Source of the DNA: Cellvibrionaceae bacterium
Lineage (GTDB): Bacteria; Pseudomonadota; Gammaproteobacteria; Pseudomonadales; Cellvibrionaceae
Assembly (NCBI GenBank): GCA_021151695.1
Contig: JAGKWU010000010.1
Span: 1-64,000, forward strand
DNA: 64,000 nt
Direction: 5' to 3'
Shown: positions 35,201 to 42,496 of the stretch, piece by piece
How positions within the stretch are numbered: the first letter of the stretch is position 1
Layout of the letters: each line of letters begins with the position of its first letter
Notes under the pieces: generated by a model
Seen by the model: the letters and a program-made list of their open reading frames with translations, nothing else
Database searches by the model: none
What the model was told of the DNA's origin: nothing
Made by a program: the position numbers and the translations under genes

Positions 35201-36007
35201 TTAAAACTGCCATTTGAAAAACTTACGGCTCGCCGTTGCCAGCAACCAGTCCAGTAAAAAAGCCAGGAAGGTAATCCAGGCTACATAGGGCAATATCACA
35301 TCCATAGACATATAACGGCGCACCAGAAAAATTCGGTAACCCAAACCATCGGTTGACGCTATGGCTTCCGCAGCAATTAAAAATAGCCAGCCGGCGCCCA
35401 GCGACAAACGCACGGCTTGGATCAGGCGCGGCATTAATTGCGGTACAAATACACGCAATAATATTTGCCAGGTAGATGCGCCCAGTGTTTGCGCCTTCAC
35501 TAATAATTCTTTGGGAATTGCCTGGGCGCAGGCTTGAATATCCCGCGCGATAAAGGGAGCAACGCCGATTACAATCAGCGCGATTTTTGATAACTCTTCC
35601 AGCCCGAATACGATAAACAATATGGGGAGCAAAGCCATGGGCGGGATCAAGGACATGATGGTTAGCACAGGCGCGATGGTGGCGTTAAACCCCGGTAAGG
35701 CGCCGGTCATTAAACCAAAAACGAAACCAAAAAATGCCGCTATACCTATGCCCATGAGCAAACGTTTCAAACTGCTAAAGGTGTCCACCCAAAATAAATA
35801 TTCACCTGTGCGCTTGCTGGCTTCAAGGGCGTAGCTGTGTATGGTTGCACCCATCTGGCTAAAGCCCGGCAATAATTTATCTGTAGCGTTTTCCGCCAGA
35901 CGCGCATCCGAAGCGACCACATAAAGCAATAGAATGGCGATAAATGGCAGCGCGCCCAGCAAAAAGCTAACAGGTTTGGATGGTGTGATATTGATTAAAC
36001 GTTTCAT
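35201..36007 (-). CDS. Guanidine ABC importer permease (NitT/TauT type)
   Basis: The 268-residue inner-membrane protein has about six spans and the EAA-like loop that contacts the ATPase (VKAQTLGASTWQILLRVFVP, residues about 169-188), followed by the typical LIAAEAIASTDGLGY. This is the BPD permease type of SsuC/TauC. It is 15 bp from the ATPase gene and downstream of the binding protein in one operon. Confidence 0.87.
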   Translation of the reverse strand: MKRLINITPSKPVSFLLGALPFIAILLLYVVASDARLAENATDKLLPGFSQMGATIHSYALEASKRTGEYLFWVDTFSSLKRLLMGIGIAAFFGFVFGLMTGALPGFNATIAPVLTIMSLIPPMALLPILFIVFGLEELSKIALIVIGVAPFIARDIQACAQAIPKELLVKAQTLGASTWQILLRVFVPQLMPRLIQAVRLSLGAGWLFLIAAEAIASTDGLGYRIFLVRRYMSMDVILPYVAWITFLAFLLDWLLATASRKFFKWQF

Positions 36008-36082
36008 GAGCTTTCCCGCGTGAGAGGAGCAGAGCTCCTCTTTTACTCAGATTATTATTTTTACCCAGACTATTGTTCGGCG

Positions 36083-37162
36083 TTACAACTTGTTATCGGC
36101 TGCCATCTGCATATAGGTGGTGTCAAAACGCAGCTTTACATTTTTGCTGTTGCCGTAAACGCCTTTGGGGCCTTCGACTCCCACAACGTTTGCATCAGCG
36201 GCACCTTCACCCAATAACCCATGGGCGAACGAAAACTCAGCCACTTTTTTCATAGTGCCAAGCAGTGCATCGCTTTTTACAAACTCAACAGCGGAGGTTG
36301 GTGTGTAAAACATTTTGGTGGTTTTGAGTTGGCTGTCAAAGCCGGCGAGATCGGTACTCGATGCTTTTGCCATAGCAGTTTTAGCGGCGGCGGCTTTGGC
36401 ATCAGTCGCACTCATAGTCGCCATGATTTCATACCAGGCACCTACCAAGGCTTTGCCGAGGGCAGGGTTCTTTTTCAGCGTTGCGCTATTCACCACCATT
36501 AAATCCATAATCTCGCCGGGAATTTGCGATGAGTCGAACACTTTGGTGCTGTGAGGTTGCGCGAGAATTTCACCCACCAGCGGATTCCATGTGGTCACCG
36601 CTGTCACACCCTTGGTGCCGTAAACCGCAACCATATCGGCATCTGATGTGTTCACTACTTTTACATCAGCTTCTTTGAGTTTTACGCTTTCGAGTGCGCG
36701 CGCTAATAAATAATGGGAAACGCTCAGCTCAACAAGATTAACGTTTTGGCCTTTGATATCTTTCAGCGTTTTGTTGTCGCCTTTTAAAATCACGGCATCG
36801 TTGCCGTTGGAGAAGTCGCCAACAATTAAGGCGGTGCTATCGACACCACCGGCGGCGGGAATGGTAAGCGCATCCATGTTAGTCATGGCGCAGGCGTCGA
36901 ACTGACCAGCGGTGTATTGGTTGATGGATTCAACGTAATCGTTGATCTGCACAATCTTTACATCTATGCCGTATTTTTTTGCCCACTTGTCCATGATTTT
37001 TTGTTCGGCTGCATAACCCCAAGGCATCCAGCCGACATAAATGGACCAACAGACTTTGAAGGGTTCAGCAAAGGCAGCAGAGGTTGAAAGGCTTAAGCCA
37101 AGAACAAATAATGTTTTAGTGCAGAAGGATTTGATAGAGCGAGTGGCGGGCAACTTGAGCAT
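36083..37162 (-). CDS. Guanidine ABC importer substrate-binding protein
   Basis: The 359-residue periplasmic protein has a long signal peptide (TKTLFVLGLSLSTSAAFA) and a NitT/TauT-type type II binding fold (FKVCWSIYVGWMPWGYAAEQ, then a linker at about residue 110-120). Such proteins head operons with DUF1989 genes, and the guanidine riboswitch upstream points to guanidine as ligand. The ATG at 37162 follows GGAGGTTTAC; the open frame further upstream has no site. It is the first gene after the riboswitch. Confidence 0.85.
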   Translation of the reverse strand: MLKLPATRSIKSFCTKTLFVLGLSLSTSAAFAEPFKVCWSIYVGWMPWGYAAEQKIMDKWAKKYGIDVKIVQINDYVESINQYTAGQFDACAMTNMDALTIPAAGGVDSTALIVGDFSNGNDAVILKGDNKTLKDIKGQNVNLVELSVSHYLLARALESVKLKEADVKVVNTSDADMVAVYGTKGVTAVTTWNPLVGEILAQPHSTKVFDSSQIPGEIMDLMVVNSATLKKNPALGKALVGAWYEIMATMSATDAKAAAAKTAMAKASSTDLAGFDSQLKTTKMFYTPTSAVEFVKSDALLGTMKKVAEFSFAHGLLGEGAADANVVGVEGPKGVYGNSKNVKLRFDTTYMQMAADNKL

Positions 37163-37310
37163 GTAAACCTCCAACGGTTTGGTCACAGGGCTTTTGTAAT
37201 TACAGGGCTTTCGGGATATTGGGAGCACTCTGGCGTTCTCTGCTTCTGACTCAAGCACCGCAATTGCTAACGCAATGGGTGCACTTATCATCAACAGGCA
37301 CTAGGCCATC

Positions 37311-37411
37311 ATCTCCCGGGCTTTTATCCCGCCGTGTAACCACAAGGCTCGCGCCGTTGGGGTCGAACGCTCTCGGACCAGTCACTGCTGTTGCAGCCGG
37401 AACCCTAGCGT
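37311..37411 (-). promoter_or_regulatory. Guanidine-I (ykkC) riboswitch
   Basis: Read on the minus strand the segment contains, in order, the three conserved blocks of the guanidine-I aptamer: CTAGGGTTCCGGCTG (from 37408), CTGGTCCGAGAGC (around 37383-37371) and ACACGGCGGGATAAAAGCCC with GGGAGA (37337-37312). They pair as P1/P2 in the known class. It lies 149 bases before the start of the importer binding-protein gene, so free guanidine is expected to turn on the operon. The sequence match is very strong; the off-state hairpin was not traced. Confidence 0.95.
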
Positions 37412-37493
37412 TCTATTTTGTAAATTGTTGCAAATTATCTATTTCAAGAACCCAGAGTGCGGATTCTATTCATGGTTTTCGCTGGGTTTAGTA

Positions 37494-37511
37494 GAGCAAT
37501 ATAAATGCCAA
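37494..37511 (-). promoter_or_regulatory. Sigma-54 promoter of the guanidine operon
   Basis: On the minus strand TTGGCATTTATATTGCTC (37511-37494) fits the sigma-54 consensus TGGCAY-n5-TTGCW without mismatch, with GG and GC at the required spacing. Transcription would start near 37484, about 73 bases before the riboswitch. An NtrC-like site lies 100-130 bp further upstream, at the usual enhancer distance. Confidence 0.8.
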
Positions 37512-37606
37512 TCGCAAAAAAGAGCGAGCAATTCAGTAGGGGCGCGGGCTATTTAAAACGGATGCAAAAAAGTTGTGCGTTAAATTTGTGAATTTCAGAG
37601 TGTGTG

Positions 37607-37623
37607 CGCACTATTGTGGTGCA
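37607..37623. promoter_or_regulatory. NtrC-like enhancer site
   Basis: CGCACTATTGTGGTGCA matches the NtrC consensus TGCACCA-n3-TGGTGCA at 12 of 14 defined positions, with the right half perfect. It is about 125-140 bp upstream of the predicted start from the sigma-54 promoter, consistent with nitrogen-limited activation. Confidence 0.6.
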
Positions 37624-37697
37624 ATGTGTTTTTTAAAAAACAAGATTGGGATATTAAAGCGATGAAGTCTGGAGGGATATATAGTTAATGGCACATC

Positions 37698-37788
37698 GTC
37701 ATCCTCGCGAAGCGGGGATCCAGTTCTTAAAAATTATGCTCAATTCTGAATGCATGGGAGAGCTGGATCCCCGCTTCGCGAGGATGAC
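37698..37788. repeat. Long intergenic palindrome, family B
   Basis: A 26-bp arm (37698-37723, core CCTCGCGAAGCGGGGATCC) is perfectly reverse-complemented at 37763-37788, with a 39-bp spacer. It lies between the guanidine promoter region and the 3' end of the rhodanese gene. Arms with GTCATCC and GGGGATCCAG are a widespread dispersed palindrome in proteobacteria (recalled). Other copies in this genome could not be checked. Confidence 0.85.
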
Positions 37789-37803
37789 AGTGTGGTGCGC
37801 TGT

Positions 37804-38613
37804 TTATACTTCAACCGGTGTTGTCGGGTGATTGCCCCATTCAGCCCATGAGCCGTGGTAAGCGCGAATATCAAAACCTAAAGCCTTGCCAACCAGGTAG
37901 GTAAAGCCGGAACGGTGATGGCTTTGGCAGTGGGTGATCATGCGTTTGTCGGCGGTCAAGCCCAATGAGGCCAAATATTCCTTTGCATCTTTTCGAATGC
38001 GCAGGCTGTTGTTGCGATCCATCAGTGATGTCCACTCCGCATTGATGGCGCCGGGAATGTGGCCACCTTTCATGCCCATCACACGCTCGCCGCGATATTC
38101 CGCCGGGCTGCGTGCATCCCATACCACAAAGTCAGCGCGGTCCAGTTCGGCAATAATATCGGGAATTTCGATCACAACTTTCGGATCAATTTTCAAATCG
38201 GTTTTGCTGGGTGTCAGCGTAGGGATCTCCTGGGTGAGCGACTGGCCAGAGGCAATCCAGGCGTGCAAACCGCCATTTAAATAGGAATAGTTTTTATGGC
38301 CAATAGCATCCAGCGTCCAGATCATACGGCCGGCCCAACCGCCACCTTCATCGTCGTAGACCACAACGTGTGTGTCAGGCGTTAACCCCAAAAATGAAAA
38401 TACGCGGTTGAGTTGTTCAACGGATGCAATCTTGCCTGGCACTGGTGGTGTGCCTGCCACAATTTTTTGCGGCGGTACATGTATGGCGCTGTCGATATGG
38501 CCTTGCAAATAGTTTTGCTCATTGCACATATCGATGATCAACAGTTTACCGGCGGTAGGTTGTGCGAGTAGTGCCGCCAGTTGGGTGGGTTCAATTACAA
38601 AAGGCAGAGCCAT
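37804..38613 (-). CDS. rhdA: Thiosulfate sulfurtransferase (rhodanese, RhdA-like)
   Basis: The 269-residue protein has two rhodanese domains, the N-terminal one lacking an active Cys. The C-terminal loop HCQSHHRSGFTY holds the catalytic Cys229. This CQxHHRS loop is special to the RhdA type of Azotobacter and pseudomonads (Cys230 there), rather than the usual CxxGxRA. It transfers sulfane sulfur from thiosulfate to thiol acceptors. It appears to be a single-gene unit with palindromes on both sides. Confidence 0.88.
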   Translation of the reverse strand: MALPFVIEPTQLAALLAQPTAGKLLIIDMCNEQNYLQGHIDSAIHVPPQKIVAGTPPVPGKIASVEQLNRVFSFLGLTPDTHVVVYDDEGGGWAGRMIWTLDAIGHKNYSYLNGGLHAWIASGQSLTQEIPTLTPSKTDLKIDPKVVIEIPDIIAELDRADFVVWDARSPAEYRGERVMGMKGGHIPGAINAEWTSLMDRNNSLRIRKDAKEYLASLGLTADKRMITHCQSHHRSGFTYLVGKALGFDIRAYHGSWAEWGNHPTTPVEV

Positions 38614-38641
38614 TTTTTACTCCTTTAGATATGTGGTTTAA

Positions 38642-38746
38642 CCCCCACCCAACCTCTCCTTGAAAAGGGGAGGCCTCGATAGTCAAATAAACCTTGTCCA
38701 AGGCTCTGGCAGCTCCTCCCCTTTTCAAGGAGAGGTTGGGTGGGGT
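38642..38746. repeat. Long intergenic palindrome, family C
   Basis: The left arm (38642-38673, core CCAACCTCTCCTTGAAAAGG) is reverse-complemented almost perfectly at 38715-38746 around a 41-bp spacer. It lies between the rsgA stop and the rhodanese start. The arm, with CCCCACCCAACC and CTTTTCAAGGAGAGG, is a common dispersed palindrome in environmental proteobacteria (recalled). It is unrelated in sequence to the elements at 1417 and 37698. Confidence 0.85.
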
Positions 38747-38752
38747 TATTTT

Positions 38753-39772
38753 TTAGTTCTCGTTCAATGTGCGCAAAATGTATCTATAGGAATCCATCCG
38801 CGTCTGGCTGATATCGCCGCTTTCCAACCCTTTTAAAATGGCACAGCCAGGTTCGTGGCGATGCGAACAATCGCGGAATTTGCAGTGGCCGAGGAAAGGG
38901 CGGAATTCGATAAAGCCTTCCAGCACTTCGTCTTCATCCATATGCCACAAACCAAATTCGCGGATACCGGGAGAATCGATCAGCTGGCCGCCACCCGGGA
39001 AGTGCAAAAGCGTAGCGCTGGTGGTGGTGTGGGTGCCTTGTTGGCGTTCAGACAATCCACCTACACGCAAGTTGCTCTCGGGCAGTAGCGCATTTACCAG
39101 TGAGGATTTACCTACACCTGATTGCCCAACAAATACACTGGTGTAATTGGCGAGGTACTTTTTAAGCTCATCTAATCCGGTTTCGGTTTTGGTGGACACC
39201 ATCAGCACTGTGTAGCCCAGGGCGCGATAGGTGGTTTCCAGATAGGTGACTTTTTCACGAGTGCTGTCGTCGATACGGTCGGTTTTGTTAATCAGCAGCA
39301 CCGGTTCTATATCTATCGCATTGGCGGCGACCAAATAGCGGTCAATCAGGTTGGCGTGGGGTTCAGGGTAGGGCGCTACTACAATAATGATACGGTCGAT
39401 GTTCGCGGCCACGGTTTTCATATCACCGTGGGGATCGGGGCGCTGCAGGGCGGAGTCACGCGGCAAAACAGCCACTACAACACCCAGCGGATTGCCGGCC
39501 CGCCAGACTACACGGTCACCTGTCACCAATGAGCCCAGATTGCTGCGGAAGTGGCAGCGCTGTTGCTGGCCCGCATTTTCGCCCTCAGTCGCTTCCACCA
39601 CTACCTGCATGCCGTAGTGGGTAATCACCAGCCCGTGCTGCTCTGGCCCCAGGTCGCTCTCCAGCAGCGCCTCGTCGGCCTGGTGGTCACGTTTGCTGGC
39701 GCGGGCACTGCGCTCTTCCTGGATTTTTTCGATGCGCCATTGCTGGCGGCGGGTGAGTTTGCGTTTGGACAT
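38753..39772 (-). CDS. rsgA: Ribosome small subunit-dependent GTPase A
   Basis: RsgA is a circularly permuted GTPase that checks late 30S assembly. The 339-residue protein has an OB fold, then G4 (LLINKTDR), G1 (GQSGVGKSSLVNALL), G3 (DSPGIREF) in permuted order, and a C-terminal zinc knuckle CKFRDCSHRHEPGC. Length is usual for gammaproteobacteria. It is divergent from orn, with which it is commonly paired, and the 89-bp gap holds both promoters. Confidence 0.96.
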   Translation of the reverse strand: MSKRKLTRRQQWRIEKIQEERSARASKRDHQADEALLESDLGPEQHGLVITHYGMQVVVEATEGENAGQQQRCHFRSNLGSLVTGDRVVWRAGNPLGVVVAVLPRDSALQRPDPHGDMKTVAANIDRIIIVVAPYPEPHANLIDRYLVAANAIDIEPVLLINKTDRIDDSTREKVTYLETTYRALGYTVLMVSTKTETGLDELKKYLANYTSVFVGQSGVGKSSLVNALLPESNLRVGGLSERQQGTHTTTSATLLHFPGGGQLIDSPGIREFGLWHMDEDEVLEGFIEFRPFLGHCKFRDCSHRHEPGCAILKGLESGDISQTRMDSYRYILRTLNEN

Positions 39773-39861
39773 GCGCTCTGCTGTGGTGAGGGTGAATGTT
39801 TGGCTAGACTGGGTAATTACTTTAAGCTGCGCAATTGTGCCCTATTAGCGAGGAAAAACCC

Positions 39862-40407
39862 ATGCAGAATGACAACAACCTGATCTGGATCGATCTGGAA
39901 ATGACCGGCCTCAACCCGGATACCGACGTGATTATCGAAATTGCCACCATAGTCACCGATGCCGACCTCAACATACTCGCCGAAGGCCCGACGTTCGCCA
40001 TCCACCAACCCGACAGCATCATGCTCAATATGGATGACTGGAACACCAACCAGCACGGCAAATCCGGCCTCACCCAGCGCGTGCGCGAGAGCCAAATCAG
40101 CATCCAGCAAGCCGAAGCCGAGACCATCAAATTCCTGGAGCAATGGGTGCCTGCCGGCAAATCCCCCATCTGCGGCAATTCCATCTGCCAGGATCGCCGC
40201 TTTTTAGTTCGCGGCATGCCCTTACTGGAAGACTACTTCCACTACCGCAACCTGGACGTCAGCACCGTCAAAGAACTCGCCCGCCGTTGGCGCCCCGACG
40301 TACTCGCTGGCGTGAAAAAATCCGGCGCACATTTGGCGTTGGATGACATTAAGGATTCTATTGCGGAGCTGCAGCATTATCGTGGTACGTTTTTTAAGAT
40401 GGATTGA
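39862..40407 (+). CDS. orn: Oligoribonuclease
   Basis: Orn degrades 2-5 nt RNAs and pGpG, so it closes both RNA decay and cyclic di-GMP turnover. The 181-residue DEDDh exonuclease has IDLEMTGL with Asp11 and Glu13, the middle DRRFL motif and the terminal HLALDDIKDSI with the catalytic His and Asp. The frame is open nine codons upstream, but the AGGA site before the ATG at 39862 and the standard length decide the start. A terminator follows. Confidence 0.97.
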   Translation: MQNDNNLIWIDLEMTGLNPDTDVIIEIATIVTDADLNILAEGPTFAIHQPDSIMLNMDDWNTNQHGKSGLTQRVRESQISIQQAEAETIKFLEQWVPAGKSPICGNSICQDRRFLVRGMPLLEDYFHYRNLDVSTVKELARRWRPDVLAGVKKSGAHLALDDIKDSIAELQHYRGTFFKMD

Positions 40408-40425
40408 GATTTTGTGGGTTAAAAC

Positions 40426-40451
40426 AAAGGCGCCGATGGCGCCTTTTTTAA
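40426..40451 (+). terminator. Rho-independent terminator after orn
   Basis: The stem AAAGGCGCC/GGCGCCTTT (40426-40434 and 40438-40446) with a GAT loop is followed by a T run. Confidence 0.92.
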
Positions 40452-40592
40452 TTCTAAAATTACGCTCTTGGTGCTCTCAACCCCTTTTCGAGGGCACTAT
40501 GTTGCTTCAGCAACAACGCCGGGACTCGTTAACAAGCGGTTAACGATCTGTTGGGTAAGCTGCGCCATCACTTTTTTGCGGAGTAGGCGCCA

Positions 40593-41534
40593 GTGAGCGA
40601 TTTGCAAGTTACCGGTCAGCAGTATCACCCGTTTTATGAAAACCAAACCGGCCCATTTCAATGGCCAACAATGTCGCGTATTTTGGGGGCTCGTCGCGCG
40701 TCGCGCCTGCGTCAAAAAATCAAATACCACACCCGGTTGTTTTTTTCACGAAAGTATCGCCAGCCACTGATAGATGAAATTAATCAGCACGCCGCCTGGA
40801 TCAAACTCTTCGAATCATCTCCCAAACATTTGATGGCGGCAATTGCACATTTTCTCGATATTCGTTGGAACGTGACCGACCGCTTTCGCGCTTTGCAAAT
40901 TGATTTGCGTTATGCGCACCAGCATTTTGGTGCGCAGTTCGCCAACAAATTGGTCGCTAACGAGGCTGTTGCTCTATTTGAGCTGAGTGAGAGTTTTAGT
41001 GTTCAGTTGTGCCTGAATCCTGTGAGCCTTCATGAAGGCTTTTGGTCAATCATGTTATTGGATGCCCAGGGCGCACGTTTATTTAATCTCACCTTTGCTT
41101 TTTTGGCCGCTGACAAAGTGCTCATAGGCTCAATTCAAGGCGGCGCACGTGATCAGGAAAGCAAGTTGGAATCCATTCAGCAGGTGACTCGTGCGGCCCA
41201 TGGCTTGCGTCCACCGCCGTTATTGTTGTGCGCGTTTCAAGCTGTCTGCCGGCGGTGGGGTATAAAAACTATTTGCGCAATAGATCAATACACCCATGTT
41301 AAAGGCGGCTGGAAGCATAAGAGCAATCGTTTTAAATTTGATTACCAGGTGCTATGGCAAGAGGTGGGCGGTGTACAACAAGCTGATCATTATTGGTCTA
41401 TTCCGCTACAGCCGGTGCGTAAGGATTTGGAGCAGATTCAATCCAAAAAACGCAGCCAATACAAAAAGCGTTTTCAATTAATGGACGAGCTTGAACAATC
41501 AGTACAGGCAGTGCTGGATAAAATGCCTGGCTAG
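40593..41534 (+). CDS. VirK/YbjX family protein (DUF535)
   Basis: The 313-residue protein is DUF535: HAAWIKLFESSPKHLMAAI near residue 67, LDIRWNVTDRFRAL, HEGFWSIMLLDAQGARLF and the C-terminal FDYQVLWQEVGG/KKRSQYKKRFQLMDEL. YbjX/VirK proteins are linked to virulence and antimicrobial peptide resistance in enterobacteria, but no biochemical activity is established. The start used is a GTG at 40593 with AGGC upstream; a later start is possible. A stem-loop follows. Confidence 0.85.
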   Translation: MSDLQVTGQQYHPFYENQTGPFQWPTMSRILGARRASRLRQKIKYHTRLFFSRKYRQPLIDEINQHAAWIKLFESSPKHLMAAIAHFLDIRWNVTDRFRALQIDLRYAHQHFGAQFANKLVANEAVALFELSESFSVQLCLNPVSLHEGFWSIMLLDAQGARLFNLTFAFLAADKVLIGSIQGGARDQESKLESIQQVTRAAHGLRPPPLLLCAFQAVCRRWGIKTICAIDQYTHVKGGWKHKSNRFKFDYQVLWQEVGGVQQADHYWSIPLQPVRKDLEQIQSKKRSQYKKRFQLMDELEQSVQAVLDKMPG

Positions 41535-41537
41535 TAA

Positions 41538-41575
41538 ATATCCCCGCTCAAAGCATTGGCTTTGTGCGGGGATAT
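41538..41575. terminator. Long hairpin between convergent genes
   Basis: ATATCCCCGC and GCGGGGATAT (41538-41547, 41566-41575) are joined by an inner CAAAGC/GCTTTG pair, giving a 16-bp hairpin with one T-T mismatch. It lies between the convergent DUF535 and isomerase-like genes. There is no clear T run, so terminator function is likely but not certain. Confidence 0.6.
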
Positions 41576-41586
41576 ATCATGCGAAA

Positions 41587-42450
41587 TTATTTTTTCTTGT
41601 CGAGTTCGGCAATTTCTTTTTGCAGGCCTTTCAATGAGGCTTCGACACTTTGCATGGGTGTCAGGCCATCTGGATAGACTTCTTGTTCTACTACCAGCCA
41701 CAGGGTGCCGCCAATAGTACGGTTGGCAACGATCAGTGATTTCCAATCGGTGGTGTCTTTACCGATGATGGCGTTTTCGGTGTTGCCTGGCTCAGGTGCT
41801 GCTGCTTTGTAGTGAGTGGTAATAGTGCGGCCGGGATAGTGTTTTACGATATCCACCGGATTTTTGCCGGCGACTTCTGTCCAACCCACATCTTGCTGCA
41901 GCACTACACCGGCGGGCGTATTTTTCGCAATCACGTCCCATGAAGTGGTGTCATTCTGGTCGAGCATTTCAGCTTTGTGATTGTGATAGCCAGTGTGCAT
42001 ACCCAAAGGTGCAAGCTTGGCCTCAATGGCACTCAGGTCTTTTGCGGTTTCTTTGGCGCCTTCTGGTGTAGCAGCGCGTTTATCCATCGGGATAATCAAC
42101 ATCTTGCAATCAATCGCTTTATAAAACGCGACAGTTTTATCAAAGTTTTCTGCATTCAATTTATCAAAAGGAACGTGGGCTGCGGAGGCTTTTAAACCGA
42201 GCTTATCCAAAAATGCTTTCAGGCCTTTTGGATCATCCGCGTATTTGCCAAAGTTGCCGGCAAATTCCACACCTTGAAAACCCATGGCTGCCAGCTGTGT
42301 GAGGGTACCTTCAAAGTCGGCGCTCACAGCATCTTTGACTGACCAAAGTTGCACGCTGAGTTTTGGGCTGGTAGTGGCGGCCTGGGTTGCACCTGCGGCA
42401 AGGCCGAGGCTGGTAATCAGTGCCAGGGTAAGGGAGCGGTAAAGTTTCAT
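41587..42450 (-). CDS. Secreted sugar phosphate isomerase/epimerase-like protein
   Basis: The 287-residue protein has a signal peptide (SLTLALITSLGLAAGATQA) and an AP-endonuclease-2-type TIM barrel: GFQGVEFAG, MLIIPMD, HTGYHNHKAEM and VVLQQDVGWTEVAGKNP, with His/Glu/Asp residues placed as metal ligands. Substrate is unknown. Co-location with the GMC oxidoreductase and its small subunit recalls sets that oxidise sugars at C3 and then process the keto-sugar in the periplasm; that is inference. It is the third gene of the operon. Confidence 0.82.
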   Translation of the reverse strand: MKLYRSLTLALITSLGLAAGATQAATTSPKLSVQLWSVKDAVSADFEGTLTQLAAMGFQGVEFAGNFGKYADDPKGLKAFLDKLGLKASAAHVPFDKLNAENFDKTVAFYKAIDCKMLIIPMDKRAATPEGAKETAKDLSAIEAKLAPLGMHTGYHNHKAEMLDQNDTTSWDVIAKNTPAGVVLQQDVGWTEVAGKNPVDIVKHYPGRTITTHYKAAAPEPGNTENAIIGKDTTDWKSLIVANRTIGGTLWLVVEQEVYPDGLTPMQSVEASLKGLQKEIAELDKKK

Positions 42451-42496
42451 TGTTTGGTCCTTTTATCGTGGTGTGATCTTATCGTTGGTGTTGATA

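Noticed and set aside
37163..37294. In-frame N-terminal extension of the guanidine-binding protein (start at 37294)
   Set aside because: The extension lacks a ribosome site and lies in the riboswitch leader; the ATG at 37162 has GGAGG and gives a proper signal peptide.
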